Counted from the stretch's first letter, positions 17,694-26,256 are shown. The stretch: 64,000 nucleotides of DNA from Desulfolinea sp050305405 (GCA_050305405.1 JBNLFG010000019.1:1-64000); one strand, 5' to 3'. Notes: a model not told the origin generated them from the letters alone. Numbers and translations are program-made.

Positions 17694-18353
17694 CTAATTT
17701 TTCGGTTTCAATCCAAACGCGAGCGCCAAAGCCCCGCCAACCACAATGATCCCCTCCATCAAAAACGCATCCCGCCAGAAACGCATTGGGAAAAGGCGGA
17801 TGAGCGTGTCTGAATAGTAGAAAATCCAGCTATCACCTGTGAAAAAGAGATGATGGAATTGCTCGAAGAATGCCCAAAAATTGATGGATGCCAGCGTGCC
17901 AAGAATGAGCGTCAAAGCAAGCGTTAGCTGACCGCCGCGTTTCGCCCCCAAGAGATAGGCTTGCCACCATTGCCCGAATTTTGCCCAGACCCCAAGCACT
18001 ACCAGTAATCCCGTTGCCCAAGCCCAAAGCCGTAATCCGAACTTGACCAGCACCTTCACATCGACCATGTGACTGACTTCGCGCTCAATATAGAGTGGAT
18101 CACCGTTCTCAAAGGTCAGGTCGCCGAGAAATTCCGGTCCCGCATCGTTGACGAGATACTCGATGGCAATCTTCGAGTATTCCAGTCGTTCAGCTTGGGT
18201 GAAGCCATATGAGTCTTCCGGGAAGCCCGGCATGCGATATTCCACTTCGGGGAAGGTGGGTGTGAGTAAAATCCGTACCCCGAGCATCAGCAGGACAATG
18301 GGGATAAGCAGGGTGACGAGATAAGAGAGAAGAGTTGATAGGGTTTTGTTCAT
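17694..18353 (-). CDS. Integral membrane protein, TIGR01906/DUF1461-like
   Basis: 219 residues with about four membrane helices (residues 10-30, 105-120, 140-165, 190-215). A long extracytoplasmic loop after helix 1 carries 'YGFTQAERLEYSKIAIEYL' and 'REVSHMVDVKVLVKF', the pattern I associate with the DUF1461/TIGR01906 family. The family's function is unknown. It follows the hypothetical gene at 18360 by 6 bases. Confidence 0.7.
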   Translation of the reverse strand: MNKTLSTLLSYLVTLLIPIVLLMLGVRILLTPTFPEVEYRMPGFPEDSYGFTQAERLEYSKIAIEYLVNDAGPEFLGDLTFENGDPLYIEREVSHMVDVKVLVKFGLRLWAWATGLLVVLGVWAKFGQWWQAYLLGAKRGGQLTLALTLILGTLASINFWAFFEQFHHLFFTGDSWIFYYSDTLIRLFPMRFWRDAFLMEGIIVVGGALALAFGLKPKN

Positions 18354-18359
18354 AGTCGT

Positions 18360-18728
18360 TTAATAAATAGGTTTTACATCATATTCAATATCTGCCAGCA
18401 CTCCAAGTATATAGATCGTGCTGTTTTTGGCATCAGCTTTGTATAGACGTAGCGATGGGGATATTTCTTTCATAGGAGCGTCTGGCACACCAATATTTGC
18501 TCGCATTAAAAAATCAGACCATTCTTCGTCAGATGCTATATAGAAATCCCCTTCCCAACCTGAAGGAAATTGTAAATAGCGAATATTCTCAAAGGTTACA
18601 TGTATGTTATGGCGCTCTTTTTGAGCATGTGTTGCGCGGAGAGTCAATTGTGAATGGCTGACCTGGTATTTCCATATTCGGTAGTAATAATTTTTTATTT
18701 TGAATAAATTATTTAATAAATCTTCCAT
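18360..18728 (-). CDS. Hypothetical protein
   Basis: 122 residues, not recognised. No signal peptide or membrane segment; basic and aromatic-rich N-terminus ('IKNYYYRIWKYQV') and otherwise beta-rich composition. The DNA is more AT-rich than the neighbouring genes. It is co-directional with and 6 bases upstream of the DUF1461-like gene. A palindromic repeat element lies just upstream. Confidence 0.55.
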   Translation of the reverse strand: MEDLLNNLFKIKNYYYRIWKYQVSHSQLTLRATHAQKERHNIHVTFENIRYLQFPSGWEGDFYIASDEEWSDFLMRANIGVPDAPMKEISPSLRLYKADAKNSTIYILGVLADIEYDVKPIY

Positions 18729-18784
18729 CTATCATCCTTTATGTAGTGCTGCGAACTGATAAGACTTTATGTCTCACGCAGTTC

Positions 18785-18938
18785 CTGAGCGGACGCTGAG
18801 TAGCTCTGAACGAAGTAAAGAGCGTATCGAAGCGGTAGTCGAAGGACGATGTTTGTGAAATCCGCTCTTCGACTGCGTCGATGCTGAGCTTCGATACGGG
18901 CTTCGCCCTACTCAGCCACCAGCATCGCCTCCGCTCAG
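18785..18938. repeat. Nested 154-bp imperfect palindrome
   Basis: Several arm pairs nest around one centre: CTGAGCGGA/TCCGCTCAG (18785-18793 and 18930-18938), GCTGAGTAG/CTACTCAGC (18795-18803, 18908-18916), CGTATCGAAGC/GCTTCGATACG (18823-18833, 18888-18898) and GTCGAAG/CTTCGAC (18838-18844, 18867-18873). It would form a long branched hairpin. It fills the gap between two genes and looks like a miniature palindromic repeat element. Confidence 0.75.
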
Positions 18939-18947
18939 AGACTGTAA

Positions 18948-20504
18948 TTATTGTAAACTTGACACATCCCCGCCCAACATAAACCCCAAAATCATATCAT
19001 TCGTGATCCATTCAATCGGGGCGAGGTCGTCGGTGAAGACGGTGGTGGTTTCGTAGCCGGGTTGTTGATATTCCCAGGCGGTTTGCATTGCATCTAATAG
19101 CAGTGGATGGGCGTCGCCGCTCTCATAGAGATGCACGAAATTCGCGGCGAGAAAATCCTGATCGGTAGGTTGCTTAGTGGCGTAGATGATCGAGTTGAGC
19201 GTGTAGGGGATGTCCATCACATAGACGGAGGGAAATATCTGGGCAATGGTAGTTGCCAAACCGTTGATTAAACGACGGTCATTTGGCAGGCGTCCAACGT
19301 TGATGGTTAATACCCCTGTTGGGGTCAGGTGCGCTGCGGCGATCTCGAAGAATTCCACCGTTGTCAGATGCCAGGGAATATAGGGCGGACGGTAGGCGTC
19401 CACTGCGATGATGTCATATTGATAGGGGCTGTGTTCCAATCCCCAGCGACCGTCTTCAGCGTAGGCGTTCAGGTTGTCGAGTTCGCTCATCCCAAAATAA
19501 GTTTCGCCAACTTCGATGATCTTGGGGTCGATCTCGTAGCCGTCGATGGGAATATCGCCGTAAATCGCTGTCGCCTGCCGAGCAGATGTGCCCGCTGCCA
19601 AGCCGACGATGGCAATGCGCTGCACGTCGCTGGTTTGGACGGGCGGCGCATTGAAAAAGGGACCGACCAGAAACTGCTCCCAGGGACCGTTGTAGTCGAG
19701 ATTGTCGGGGTCGTAGACCGAGTGCACGCCCTGCCCGTCGTTCAGGCGCAGGTGCGTCTCGCTGCCCCGCTGGAGCACTTCGATGTAGTTGTAAGCGGAC
19801 TCGGTCTCGTAGACCTGCCCCTCGGTCTTTTTGATATTACGCCCAATGCCGAAGAAAGCCATCACCGCGATGGCGACGACCATCAGCAGGTAGGGCAGCA
19901 TCGCTTTTGCGCCTGCGCTTTTGGCGATGCCAACCAGCGCCACGAAAAGCAGCAAAAGGCTGAAAAAGAGAAAGGTTTTGGTTGTGCCAATGGTCGGGAT
20001 GAGTACCAGCACGGGTAGGTAGGTGCCGACAAAGGAGCCGAGCGTGGAGATGGCGTAGATATTGCCCGAAATTTTGCCCGCCCGCTCGGTGTCGTCCATG
20101 CTCAGGCGGATGGCGTAGGGCGAGATCATCCCTAGCAGCGTGATCGGGATGCTGAAAAGCACCAGCACCGCTACGAACGCCCCGACCATGACCCCAACCT
20201 GGAGACCGTCAAAAGCGGTCGCTGCCGCTCTCAAAACGGGATTGGCGATAAAGGGCACGATGCCGAGCGTGAACGAACCCCATGCCAGCACTTTGTACAT
20301 GGCTTCGGCGTGTGGGTGCTTGTCGGCTTGTTTGCCGCCCAGCGAATAGCCGACGGTGAGATAGAAGAGCATCAGCCCGATGATCGCTGCCCAGACGAGA
20401 TTGCTCGTCCCGAAGACGTTGCCGATCAGGCGGGATGCGGATAGTTCGGCAGCCAGTGTGGTCATGCCAGAGACGAAGACGGTGAAGTAGATGTATTTTT
20501 TCAT
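18948..20504 (-). CDS. Membrane-anchored spermidine-synthase-like protein
   Basis: 518 residues. Residues 1-225 contain about seven membrane helices ('VFVSGMTTLAAELSASRLIG' at the start is typical of the fused MFS/spermidine synthase family). The soluble C-terminal half has a Rossmann-like methyltransferase/spermidine synthase fold: 'IAIVGLAAGTSARQATAIYG', 'IDGYEIDPKIIEVG' and 'YDIIAVDAYRPPYIPWHLTT'. Aminopropyl transfer is the family-based guess; the real substrate is not known. Confidence 0.82.
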   Translation of the reverse strand: MKKYIYFTVFVSGMTTLAAELSASRLIGNVFGTSNLVWAAIIGLMLFYLTVGYSLGGKQADKHPHAEAMYKVLAWGSFTLGIVPFIANPVLRAAATAFDGLQVGVMVGAFVAVLVLFSIPITLLGMISPYAIRLSMDDTERAGKISGNIYAISTLGSFVGTYLPVLVLIPTIGTTKTFLFFSLLLLFVALVGIAKSAGAKAMLPYLLMVVAIAVMAFFGIGRNIKKTEGQVYETESAYNYIEVLQRGSETHLRLNDGQGVHSVYDPDNLDYNGPWEQFLVGPFFNAPPVQTSDVQRIAIVGLAAGTSARQATAIYGDIPIDGYEIDPKIIEVGETYFGMSELDNLNAYAEDGRWGLEHSPYQYDIIAVDAYRPPYIPWHLTTVEFFEIAAAHLTPTGVLTINVGRLPNDRRLINGLATTIAQIFPSVYVMDIPYTLNSIIYATKQPTDQDFLAANFVHLYESGDAHPLLLDAMQTAWEYQQPGYETTTVFTDDLAPIEWITNDMILGFMLGGDVSSLQ

Positions 20505-20561
20505 AGGTGTAAGGTTTGAAGGTTAGAAAGTTTGAATGTTAGAAGGTTGAGAGAGCCAAAG

Positions 20562-21638
20562 TCATATTAGTGATTTATCTTGTAACCATTTATCTATACC
20601 TTGCTTAATAGAGCCAATGATGTCTTGAGCGTCAAACTCTATATAAATTCTGCCTGATAAATCACTATGCAATATTTTCACGGTCTTTTCTTTTAGGATG
20701 CAAACTGGTTTTTTTAGTCCTTGACAATAACCTACTTCAAAAGCGACATTTGGGTTGTGCATGTCGCTAGTTAATCTTTCATAAATAGCAATGGAGAAAT
20801 GAGTTCCATAAATATATGCTTCTATGTTAGTCAATAAGTCGTCTGAGTAAGATTTTTCGTCAGCCCGAAGCAAGTTATACCCATAAGTTGCTAAATGATT
20901 TTTGAGAGTTTGATAAATAGTATTGTGTGCAGGCGTGCTTCCAAATGGCATTATAAGAAATGCATTTTTTTGATAATCAGGATAATCATGAAGTAGAGAT
21001 AAAATCGCTGAACGAATTCGTGCTGGGGCAGATTCAACGGGCATTCTCTGTAAAGATGTTGGGTCGGCAAAGCCGAAGTGTTTTCTGATTTCGTCGAATT
21101 TAACCCACAGGCTAGAGTTAAATCTTCCTGTTATATGTGATAGGGTGTTAAACGGTGTCTGTAGTTTTTTATCCGTCCATGTTTTGTTTTCGAAAGCAGG
21201 AATAACGTGATCATGAATTTGTAATAAGGCTTCTAATAAATCATATTCCGTTATTTTTTTGCGGTGGTTTCTTCGAGTTGCGGATATGCTTAAATCAATT
21301 ATTTGTGGCCGATCTGATCCTTCTCTGGATGTTGTTGATGAGTATAAGGCAGCACTGTCGTATGGATTAAAACCCCTAGGGTTTTCTTTGCTTATTTCTT
21401 CTTCAAGAAAATGAATGGCTGCTACTGAGTTGCCGCCAGCTTCGTTTATCAGTGAAGAGAAAGAACTGATGAGCCTTATTGCACTGTATAAAAAGCAAGA
21501 ATAGCTGATATGGACATTATATTGAAATGCGATATCTTCAGCGCTTTGAAATATGGCTTCAGCATTCAGTGAAACTGAAAGTCCGAATTTGGATAAATAT
21601 TCTTTCAAATCAACAACTGCTTGTTCGGGCGTAGACAT
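20562..21638 (-). CDS. Candidate effector: Clp-N-like N-terminus plus TIR/deoxyribosyltransferase-like domain
   Basis: 358 residues. Residues about 20-115 contain helical phrases ('NAEAIFQSAEDIAFQYNVHI') reminiscent of Clp N-domain repeats. From about 225 to 340 there is a Rossmann-type domain with 'NAFLIMPFGSTPAHNTIY', 'FSIAIYERL' and 'NPNVAFEVGYCQGLKKPVCI'. The Glu in AFEVGY aligns with the catalytic Glu of nucleoside deoxyribosyltransferase/TIR-like enzymes. Such domains often act on nucleotides or NAD in defence proteins. The start at 21638 follows GGAGGGAA and overlaps the preceding stop as TAATG. AT-rich compared with neighbours, suggesting transfer. Function is inferred only. Confidence 0.55.
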   Translation of the reverse strand: MSTPEQAVVDLKEYLSKFGLSVSLNAEAIFQSAEDIAFQYNVHISYSCFLYSAIRLISSFSSLINEAGGNSVAAIHFLEEEISKENPRGFNPYDSAALYSSTTSREGSDRPQIIDLSISATRRNHRKKITEYDLLEALLQIHDHVIPAFENKTWTDKKLQTPFNTLSHITGRFNSSLWVKFDEIRKHFGFADPTSLQRMPVESAPARIRSAILSLLHDYPDYQKNAFLIMPFGSTPAHNTIYQTLKNHLATYGYNLLRADEKSYSDDLLTNIEAYIYGTHFSIAIYERLTSDMHNPNVAFEVGYCQGLKKPVCILKEKTVKILHSDLSGRIYIEFDAQDIIGSIKQGIDKWLQDKSLI

Positions 21639-22195
21639 TATTTCCCTCCGTGGATTAATGTTTCTGTCTTTATAACCTGACAAAACTCATCATGCAAACT
21701 CGTCAGATTAGCAACATGGAGTTTGCCCGCAGAATACTCCCTGCCATCGGGGCCTGTTTTGCTGAAGGTCGCAGTCGCATCAGCAACGAGACGGACGTTG
21801 AAGCCTAAATTTCCTGCCATGCGCACGGATGTCGAAACGCAGTGATCGGTCGTTAAGCCGACGATGACGAGATTGTTGATGCCTTGTTCTCGTAAATATG
21901 CTTCAAGATTGGTGCCGATAAAGGCGCTGTTGACCGTTTTCTGGAAGATCGGCTCGCCGTCGATGGGCGTGGCTTCGGGCTTGAAGGCGTTGCCGGGATT
22001 ATCGGGGTGCAGCGGATAGATCGGGTTCACCGAGCAGTGCTGGACGTGGATGACGGGGCGTTCCGCTTTTCGCCAGACATTCAGTAATTTGGCGATGTTC
22101 AACTCAAGGTCGGGGTTGTTACGTTCTCCCCACATCGGGTCGTCGAAGCCTTGTTGTACGTCGATCAGTAAAAGGGCGGTCTTTTGTGTGAGCAT
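21638..22195 (-). CDS. Isochorismatase-like cysteine hydrolase
   Basis: 185 residues. The Asp-Lys-Cys triad of the family is visible: 'LLIDVQQGF' (Asp near residue 12), 'FQKTVNSAF' (Lys near 85) and 'GLTTDHCVSTSVRMAG' (Cys near 118). The family includes nicotinamidases, N-carbamoylsarcosine amidases and isochorismatases; which substrate applies cannot be told. It is translationally coupled to the downstream effector-like gene and lies in a run with methyltransferases and an FAD oxidoreductase. Confidence 0.85.
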   Translation of the reverse strand: MLTQKTALLLIDVQQGFDDPMWGERNNPDLELNIAKLLNVWRKAERPVIHVQHCSVNPIYPLHPDNPGNAFKPEATPIDGEPIFQKTVNSAFIGTNLEAYLREQGINNLVIVGLTTDHCVSTSVRMAGNLGFNVRLVADATATFSKTGPDGREYSAGKLHVANLTSLHDEFCQVIKTETLIHGGK

Positions 22196-22260
22196 GGCAT
22201 CCTGTTAAGAAACGTTTTTCGTTCAGAAAAGATAACAGATTTTGGGTAAGGAAGAAAGCC

Positions 22261-22902
22261 CTATTTTGTCTTTGTTTTTTGTGAAGACCGCTGAAATAAA
22301 TAGTAGATTTCCTCTTTGATATACTCAACCCCGCTGCTCGTATCTCTCAAATACCGCTGAGAACGTTTCTCATCTTTCGATGCGAAACCATCTTTTTCCT
22401 TGAAGTTGTATTTTCCTCTGCGCAATTCTATATCGCCTAAAAAGGTAAACTCCTTGTTTTGGGCAGCATCGCTAGCGTCTCCATGATGATTATTCGTGAG
22501 CAGGAAGCCGCCTGGTTTAAGGTATGCTGCACAATTTTTTGCGATCTTGTCTGCGAAAAGGGAAAGAAGCAGATCGAATTGATTTTCACGCACAGGCAGC
22601 TTTTTTGTATAGTCTTGGGCGATGAACTGGATATATGAAGAGCGTTGATAAATTTTATTCCGTTGGATTTCTTTGATGATTTCCTCATGTTTGGCAAAGA
22701 ATTGGATCGCTTCTTCGGATTGGTCAACAAAAATAACATGGGGAAAGAAGAAGGCCGGGGTAATATGAACCCCACAGCCTGGATAAAGCGTTTCTCGAGG
22801 ATGTAATTTTTGTTCAAGAAATTCAAAGAGCCTCCGGCGCTCAAAATTTGTTGCTTCATAGATGTTTCGGTATGGGAGCAGGGATGCGTGAGTTTTTGCC
22901 AT
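22261..22902 (-). CDS. Class I SAM-dependent methyltransferase-like protein
   Basis: 213 residues. 'TLYPGCGVHITPAFFFPHVI' resembles motif I with the SAM-binding Gly-Cys-Gly; 'VIFVDQSEEAIQFF' gives the acidic residue of motif II and 'FDLLLSLFADKIAKNCAAYLKPGGFLLTNN' motifs IV-V. The substrate is unknown. It starts 11 bases after the NTF2-like gene. The coding region is AT-rich. Confidence 0.7.
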   Translation of the reverse strand: MAKTHASLLPYRNIYEATNFERRRLFEFLEQKLHPRETLYPGCGVHITPAFFFPHVIFVDQSEEAIQFFAKHEEIIKEIQRNKIYQRSSYIQFIAQDYTKKLPVRENQFDLLLSLFADKIAKNCAAYLKPGGFLLTNNHHGDASDAAQNKEFTFLGDIELRRGKYNFKEKDGFASKDEKRSQRYLRDTSSGVEYIKEEIYYLFQRSSQKTKTK

Positions 22903-22913
22903 GAGAATCTGCC

Positions 22914-23261
22914 TTATTTCTTGGCGTATGAAAGTTTCTCGCAGATCAACTCTCCGTGGAATTTGAAAATGTCCACGCCGCGTTGATCGCCCATCCGCCA
23001 GCGCATGATGACGTGTAATCCCATGCCAAAGATGTCCTCGAGCTTGATTTGGGCTTGCTCGTTGCCCTTGAGTATCTCTTCCAGATAAGCCCGGATTGCT
23101 TCGATCCCCTCGACCCGAACATCATCCTGCACAGGTTCAAAGACGCAGTCCTCGCTCAACAGGGCAAGGATGGCATCCACATCTTTTTTATTGAAAGCAT
23201 CCTTATACGCGAGCGCATTCCGCGTCGACGATTCGATTTTTGATATACGGACAGGGCACAT
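22914..23261 (-). CDS. NTF2-like/SnoaL-like small protein
   Basis: 115 residues. 'AYKDAFNKKDVDAILALLSEDCVFE', in two pieces around residues 14-40, and 'VEGIEAIRAYLEEIL' fit the SnoaL/NTF2 fold used by small isomerases and cyclases or as binding domains. The start at 23261 (1 base after the previous stop, with AAAGGAAAA upstream) is preferred over a frame open to 23453 that would overlap the methyltransferase gene. Confidence 0.7.
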   Translation of the reverse strand: MCPVRISKIESSTRNALAYKDAFNKKDVDAILALLSEDCVFEPVQDDVRVEGIEAIRAYLEEILKGNEQAQIKLEDIFGMGLHVIMRWRMGDQRGVDIFKFHGELICEKLSYAKK

Positions 23262-23262
23262 A

Positions 23263-23991
23263 TTATTTTCCTTTAATCGCCCCAAAAGCGGCAAAACAGG
23301 AGTTTTTATGTAGAATCTCAACATGCTTGAAGCCGACTTTGCGTAATAAATCGAGTTGATACATAACAGGGCGCGGTGAATCTTCCATTTCAATATAGCC
23401 AAACACCTTTTTTCGATATGCTGTGCCGCCAGTTGAGACGAGATATTCCCCATATCGTTCCCACATCAAGGCGTGGACAGCTTCGGTCTCATGCGAGATT
23501 AAGTCGGTGATCCAGACGCTGCCGCCCGGTGCAGTGATGCGATAAATTTTAGCGAAGGTTTGCTCCCAGTCTTCGTCGTCGCGCAAGTGATGCAAAACCG
23601 CAGCAGCGAAGATGACATCATATTCGTTGTCGGGTAATTCAAGCTCGCGGAAATCACCTTGTAACACGCGCACCTTGCCGGTATTAACAGCCGAAATGCG
23701 TTCGTGCGCTTTTTCGAGCATGGGTTTACTCAAGTCAATTAGATCGCTATTAAAGCGGGGAACATATTCGAGAAATTTCAGGGTGTTATTTCCTGCGCCA
23801 CAACCGATGTCGAGCACCTTCTTCACTTCAGTCGTGCTGTGATAGGCAGCTTGCGTGATAAGTTCCATCGCCAGCGGGGCATCGACCGTGGCGGTTTGCC
23901 CGGTCTCGAGATTGGAGAAACGCTCCACGTCTTTGTCAAAGCGTTCTTTGATTTGCTGCACAGATGATTTCTTTTCGAAGGGTGTTTTCAT
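23263..23991 (-). CDS. Class I SAM-dependent methyltransferase
   Basis: 242 residues. Motif I 'VLDIGCGAGNNTLKF' near residue 59, 'SDLIDLSKPMLEKAHER', 'YDVIFAAAVLHHLRDDEDWE' and 'GGSVWITDLI' are textbook methyltransferase motifs. Substrate unknown. The start has no SD but lies just inside the end region of the FAD oxidoreductase gene, so it is probably translated by coupling. Confidence 0.88.
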   Translation of the reverse strand: MKTPFEKKSSVQQIKERFDKDVERFSNLETGQTATVDAPLAMELITQAAYHSTTEVKKVLDIGCGAGNNTLKFLEYVPRFNSDLIDLSKPMLEKAHERISAVNTGKVRVLQGDFRELELPDNEYDVIFAAAVLHHLRDDEDWEQTFAKIYRITAPGGSVWITDLISHETEAVHALMWERYGEYLVSTGGTAYRKKVFGYIEMEDSPRPVMYQLDLLRKVGFKHVEILHKNSCFAAFGAIKGK

Positions 23992-23994
23992 AGT

Positions 23995-25164
23995 TTAATG
24001 CCAAATATCGTCGTAGGCGTTTTCGCCTTTGAGCAGTTCACCGCGTGCGAAACGATTTGGGTCGAAGGGCGTAATATCGACGGTTTTGGCTGCCCCATCG
24101 ACGATCAATTCGGACATGCAGAGACCGACCGCAGGCGCAATCTTGAAACCCGTCCCGCTGAAGCCGCATTGGCAGTAGAAGCCCTCGGGGCCGATTTGCC
24201 CCAGTACGGCGCGCTGATCTGCCGAGATGCCGTCGTAGCCGCCGTTGTCGGAGTGCAGGTCGCCTTCTTCCATCGCAGGAATGCGCTCGCAGATGCGCTC
24301 GATGGCGCGTTCCACAAAGCCTGGCTGGGCGCGGTCGGTGTAGCCTTCGGGCGATTCGCCGAGTGGGTTATTGTCTTCCAGCCCAACTAACGTCAGCCCT
24401 CCGGTTTCGGGGCGGAAATACATCGAGTGGATATTGTCGATCACGGTTGGGTAATTCTCTGGGATGGACTGCGGATTGCGGACGTACATCACGTCATGCC
24501 TCCACGTGGTGATGGGGAGCTCAACCCCAACCATTTCCGCTACTCCCTGTGCCCAGGCACCTGCCGCGTTGACGATGATGGGCGCGGAGAAATCGCCCTG
24601 ACTTGTCGAGACTCCTGTCACTTTACCGGAAGCAAGCTGAATGTCACGGACGATACAGTCCTGCACGAGACGCGCACCGAGCCGCTTGGCGGCATCCATT
24701 AAGGAGGTGGCAGCCGCATTCGGATCAGCGTATCCCGATTCCGGCTCATAAGCGGCGATGTTGAAATCATCCGTGCGGAAATGCGGCGCCAGGCGTTTGA
24801 CATCATCTGCCGTAACCAGAAGGGATGGGATGCCGATCTTCTGGTGCATGGCGACGTTGCCGCGCAGAGCTTCTTCATCCTTTTCGGGGACGAGCTGGAT
24901 AAAGCCAGTGCGCGTGAAGCCAGCGTCACCGCCGATTTTCTCATTCCAATTACGGAAATATTGAAAAGATTCCCATGCCAGCCGAGACTCAGGCTCGAGG
25001 TCGTAGTGCATGCGCACCAGCCCGCTGGAGCGGCCGGTAGCGCCTGATGCGAGCACGTTTTTTTCGAGCACGAGCGCCTTCAGCCCACGCTGCCCTATAT
25101 GGAAGGCCAAACTTGCGCCGTGAATGCCCCCGCCGATGATGATTGCGTCTGCTGTATTGCTCAT
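23995..25164 (-). CDS. FAD-dependent oxidoreductase of the DAO/sarcosine oxidase family
   Basis: 389 residues. An N-terminal dinucleotide-binding fold 'AIIIGGGIHGASLAFHIGQRG' (in its usual place, residues 7-27) and 'ATGRSSGLVRMHYD' match sarcosine/dimethylglycine oxidase beta-type enzymes. 'GFYCQCGFSGTGFKIAPAVG' is the C-terminal FAD-contact region. Oxidises secondary or tertiary amines or amino acids in general; the substrate is unknown. It begins 17 bases after tetR and leads the run of small-molecule genes. Confidence 0.87.
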   Translation of the reverse strand: MSNTADAIIIGGGIHGASLAFHIGQRGLKALVLEKNVLASGATGRSSGLVRMHYDLEPESRLAWESFQYFRNWNEKIGGDAGFTRTGFIQLVPEKDEEALRGNVAMHQKIGIPSLLVTADDVKRLAPHFRTDDFNIAAYEPESGYADPNAAATSLMDAAKRLGARLVQDCIVRDIQLASGKVTGVSTSQGDFSAPIIVNAAGAWAQGVAEMVGVELPITTWRHDVMYVRNPQSIPENYPTVIDNIHSMYFRPETGGLTLVGLEDNNPLGESPEGYTDRAQPGFVERAIERICERIPAMEEGDLHSDNGGYDGISADQRAVLGQIGPEGFYCQCGFSGTGFKIAPAVGLCMSELIVDGAAKTVDITPFDPNRFARGELLKGENAYDDIWH

Positions 25165-25181
25165 CGTATCTCCTTGAAAGA

Positions 25182-25727
25182 TTAAATTTCATAGAGCCGT
25201 AAAAACTCGTTAAATAATACTCTTAATCGGGTTTGTGACAAAGGCGGAAATGTATGTTCGCTGCCGACAAGAATGGTGTATAGCATCTCTGACATGAGCC
25301 GGGTTTGGAGATTGTCTGTAGTGATTTCGTAGCATAAGCTTTCTACATAGTCCATGCGGCGTTTATCCACGCGCTCCAGCAATTCGCGAACATCCTTATC
25401 TTGTAATGCCCAGACGCGCATTGCGACTTCTACTTTTGGGGGATAATCTTCTAGTTTGCTTACGATAATATCCAGTAGGCGATGCAGTTTTTCTTTAGGG
25501 GTTTCTACTTTTTCTGTTTGGATAATAATGTCCAGCGTACCCTCTTCTTCAAAAAAACGTAGTAAGTTCTCTTTGAATTGTTGATAATTTTTAAAATGAT
25601 GATAGAAAGAACCTTTTGTAACGCCTAATTTTGTGGTGAGGGCATCAATTCTTAGGCCATTATGTCCAAACTCATCCAGGATATTGATGCTGGCAATAAA
25701 CCAATCTTTTTTTGTTTTGCGAGCCAC
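25182..25727 (-). CDS. TetR family transcriptional regulator
   Basis: 181 residues. The N-terminal HTH reads 'LDEFGHNGLRIDALTTKLGV' then 'KGSFYHHFKNYQQFKENLL', the standard TetR pattern. The C-terminal ligand domain is not assignable. The start is GTG at 25727 with only a weak GAG upstream. A palindrome at 26708-26723 upstream of the first gene of this run is the likely operator. Confidence 0.88.
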   Translation of the reverse strand: MARKTKKDWFIASINILDEFGHNGLRIDALTTKLGVTKGSFYHHFKNYQQFKENLLRFFEEEGTLDIIIQTEKVETPKEKLHRLLDIIVSKLEDYPPKVEVAMRVWALQDKDVRELLERVDKRRMDYVESLCYEITTDNLQTRLMSEMLYTILVGSEHTFPPLSQTRLRVLFNEFLRLYEI

Positions 25728-25770
25728 TTTTACTCTACCTCTTCTTCTATCAAGGTTAGCATAATTTTTC

Positions 25771-25884
25771 TTATCCAGGCACTAAATCCTTGAGAATAGG
25801 ATATACTTCGGCAGGAAATGCGCTGATTTCAATTTGATGAACTTCATTGAAGTCGAAATCAGCCATATATTTATCAAGTAGCAT
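25771..25884 (-). pseudogene. Truncated N-terminus of a DUF2867/SRPBCC-like gene
   Basis: A 37-codon frame whose first 30 residues ('LLDKYMADFDFNEVHQIEIS', then 'AFPAEVYPILKDL') look like the beginning of longer proteins in which 'EYHEI.V.APPE.V..AL' opens a lipid-binding-like or DUF2867-type domain. It ends at a TAA soon after, and no continuation is seen in any frame before tetR. The ATG overlaps the end of the upstream gene by 11 bases. I read it as the stub of a gene removed by deletion; a real micro-peptide is the alternative. Confidence 0.45.
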
Positions 25885-26245
25885 CAGATTTTTTTCTATT
25901 GCTTCTTATGATGGCTATGACGGGTGGGAATAATAACCAAAAGCCAGATGCGGGCATTAGGACAACCGCGACGATGCCGTTAAGCAATAGCCCCCAACCC
26001 AGAGAGTTTGGCAAAGGGCTGCCCTCTCTCTCTTCTAAACTGTCAACGGTAAATCCCAAGACATAATATAAGAAACCCCATAATAAAAAGAGAGCCGCCG
26101 CGCCAATTTCTGGGTCAGTTCCAACAGTATCCCATACACCTGCTGATATTATTTTTCTCCAAATCTTTGCGTAAACAACCAAAGCAAAAACTGTATGAAT
26201 GGTTGCTGTGCCAATCATCCAGCGTCCTATCCAGTGTTTCTTCAT
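25874..26245 (-). CDS. Small membrane protein (DUF6463-like)
   Basis: 123 residues, about four membrane helices. It begins 'MKKHWIGRWMIGTATIHTVF', a pattern I tentatively link to DUF6463. The start at 26245 follows AAAGGAGT and lies 11 bases after the stop of the preceding membrane protein gene; a longer frame to 26593 would run through that gene. Function unknown. Probably controlled by the TetR protein of the same run. Confidence 0.65.
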   Translation of the reverse strand: MKKHWIGRWMIGTATIHTVFALVVYAKIWRKIISAGVWDTVGTDPEIGAAALFLLWGFLYYVLGFTVDSLEEREGSPLPNSLGWGLLLNGIVAVVLMPASGFWLLFPPVIAIIRSNRKKSDAT

Positions 26246-26256
26246 CTTAAACTCCT

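Noticed and set aside
19329..20018. Plus-strand open frame of 229 codons
   Set aside because: Antisense to the spermidine-synthase-like gene, whose motifs are clear; composition is typical of a shadow frame.
20505..20561. GTTAGAA/GAAGGTT short repeats
   Set aside because: A few degenerate copies of a low-complexity motif in a 57-base gap; no clear unit or function.
23995..25164. Riboswitch or T-box leader before the FAD oxidoreductase
   Set aside because: Only 17 bases separate it from tetR; there is no room for a leader structure.
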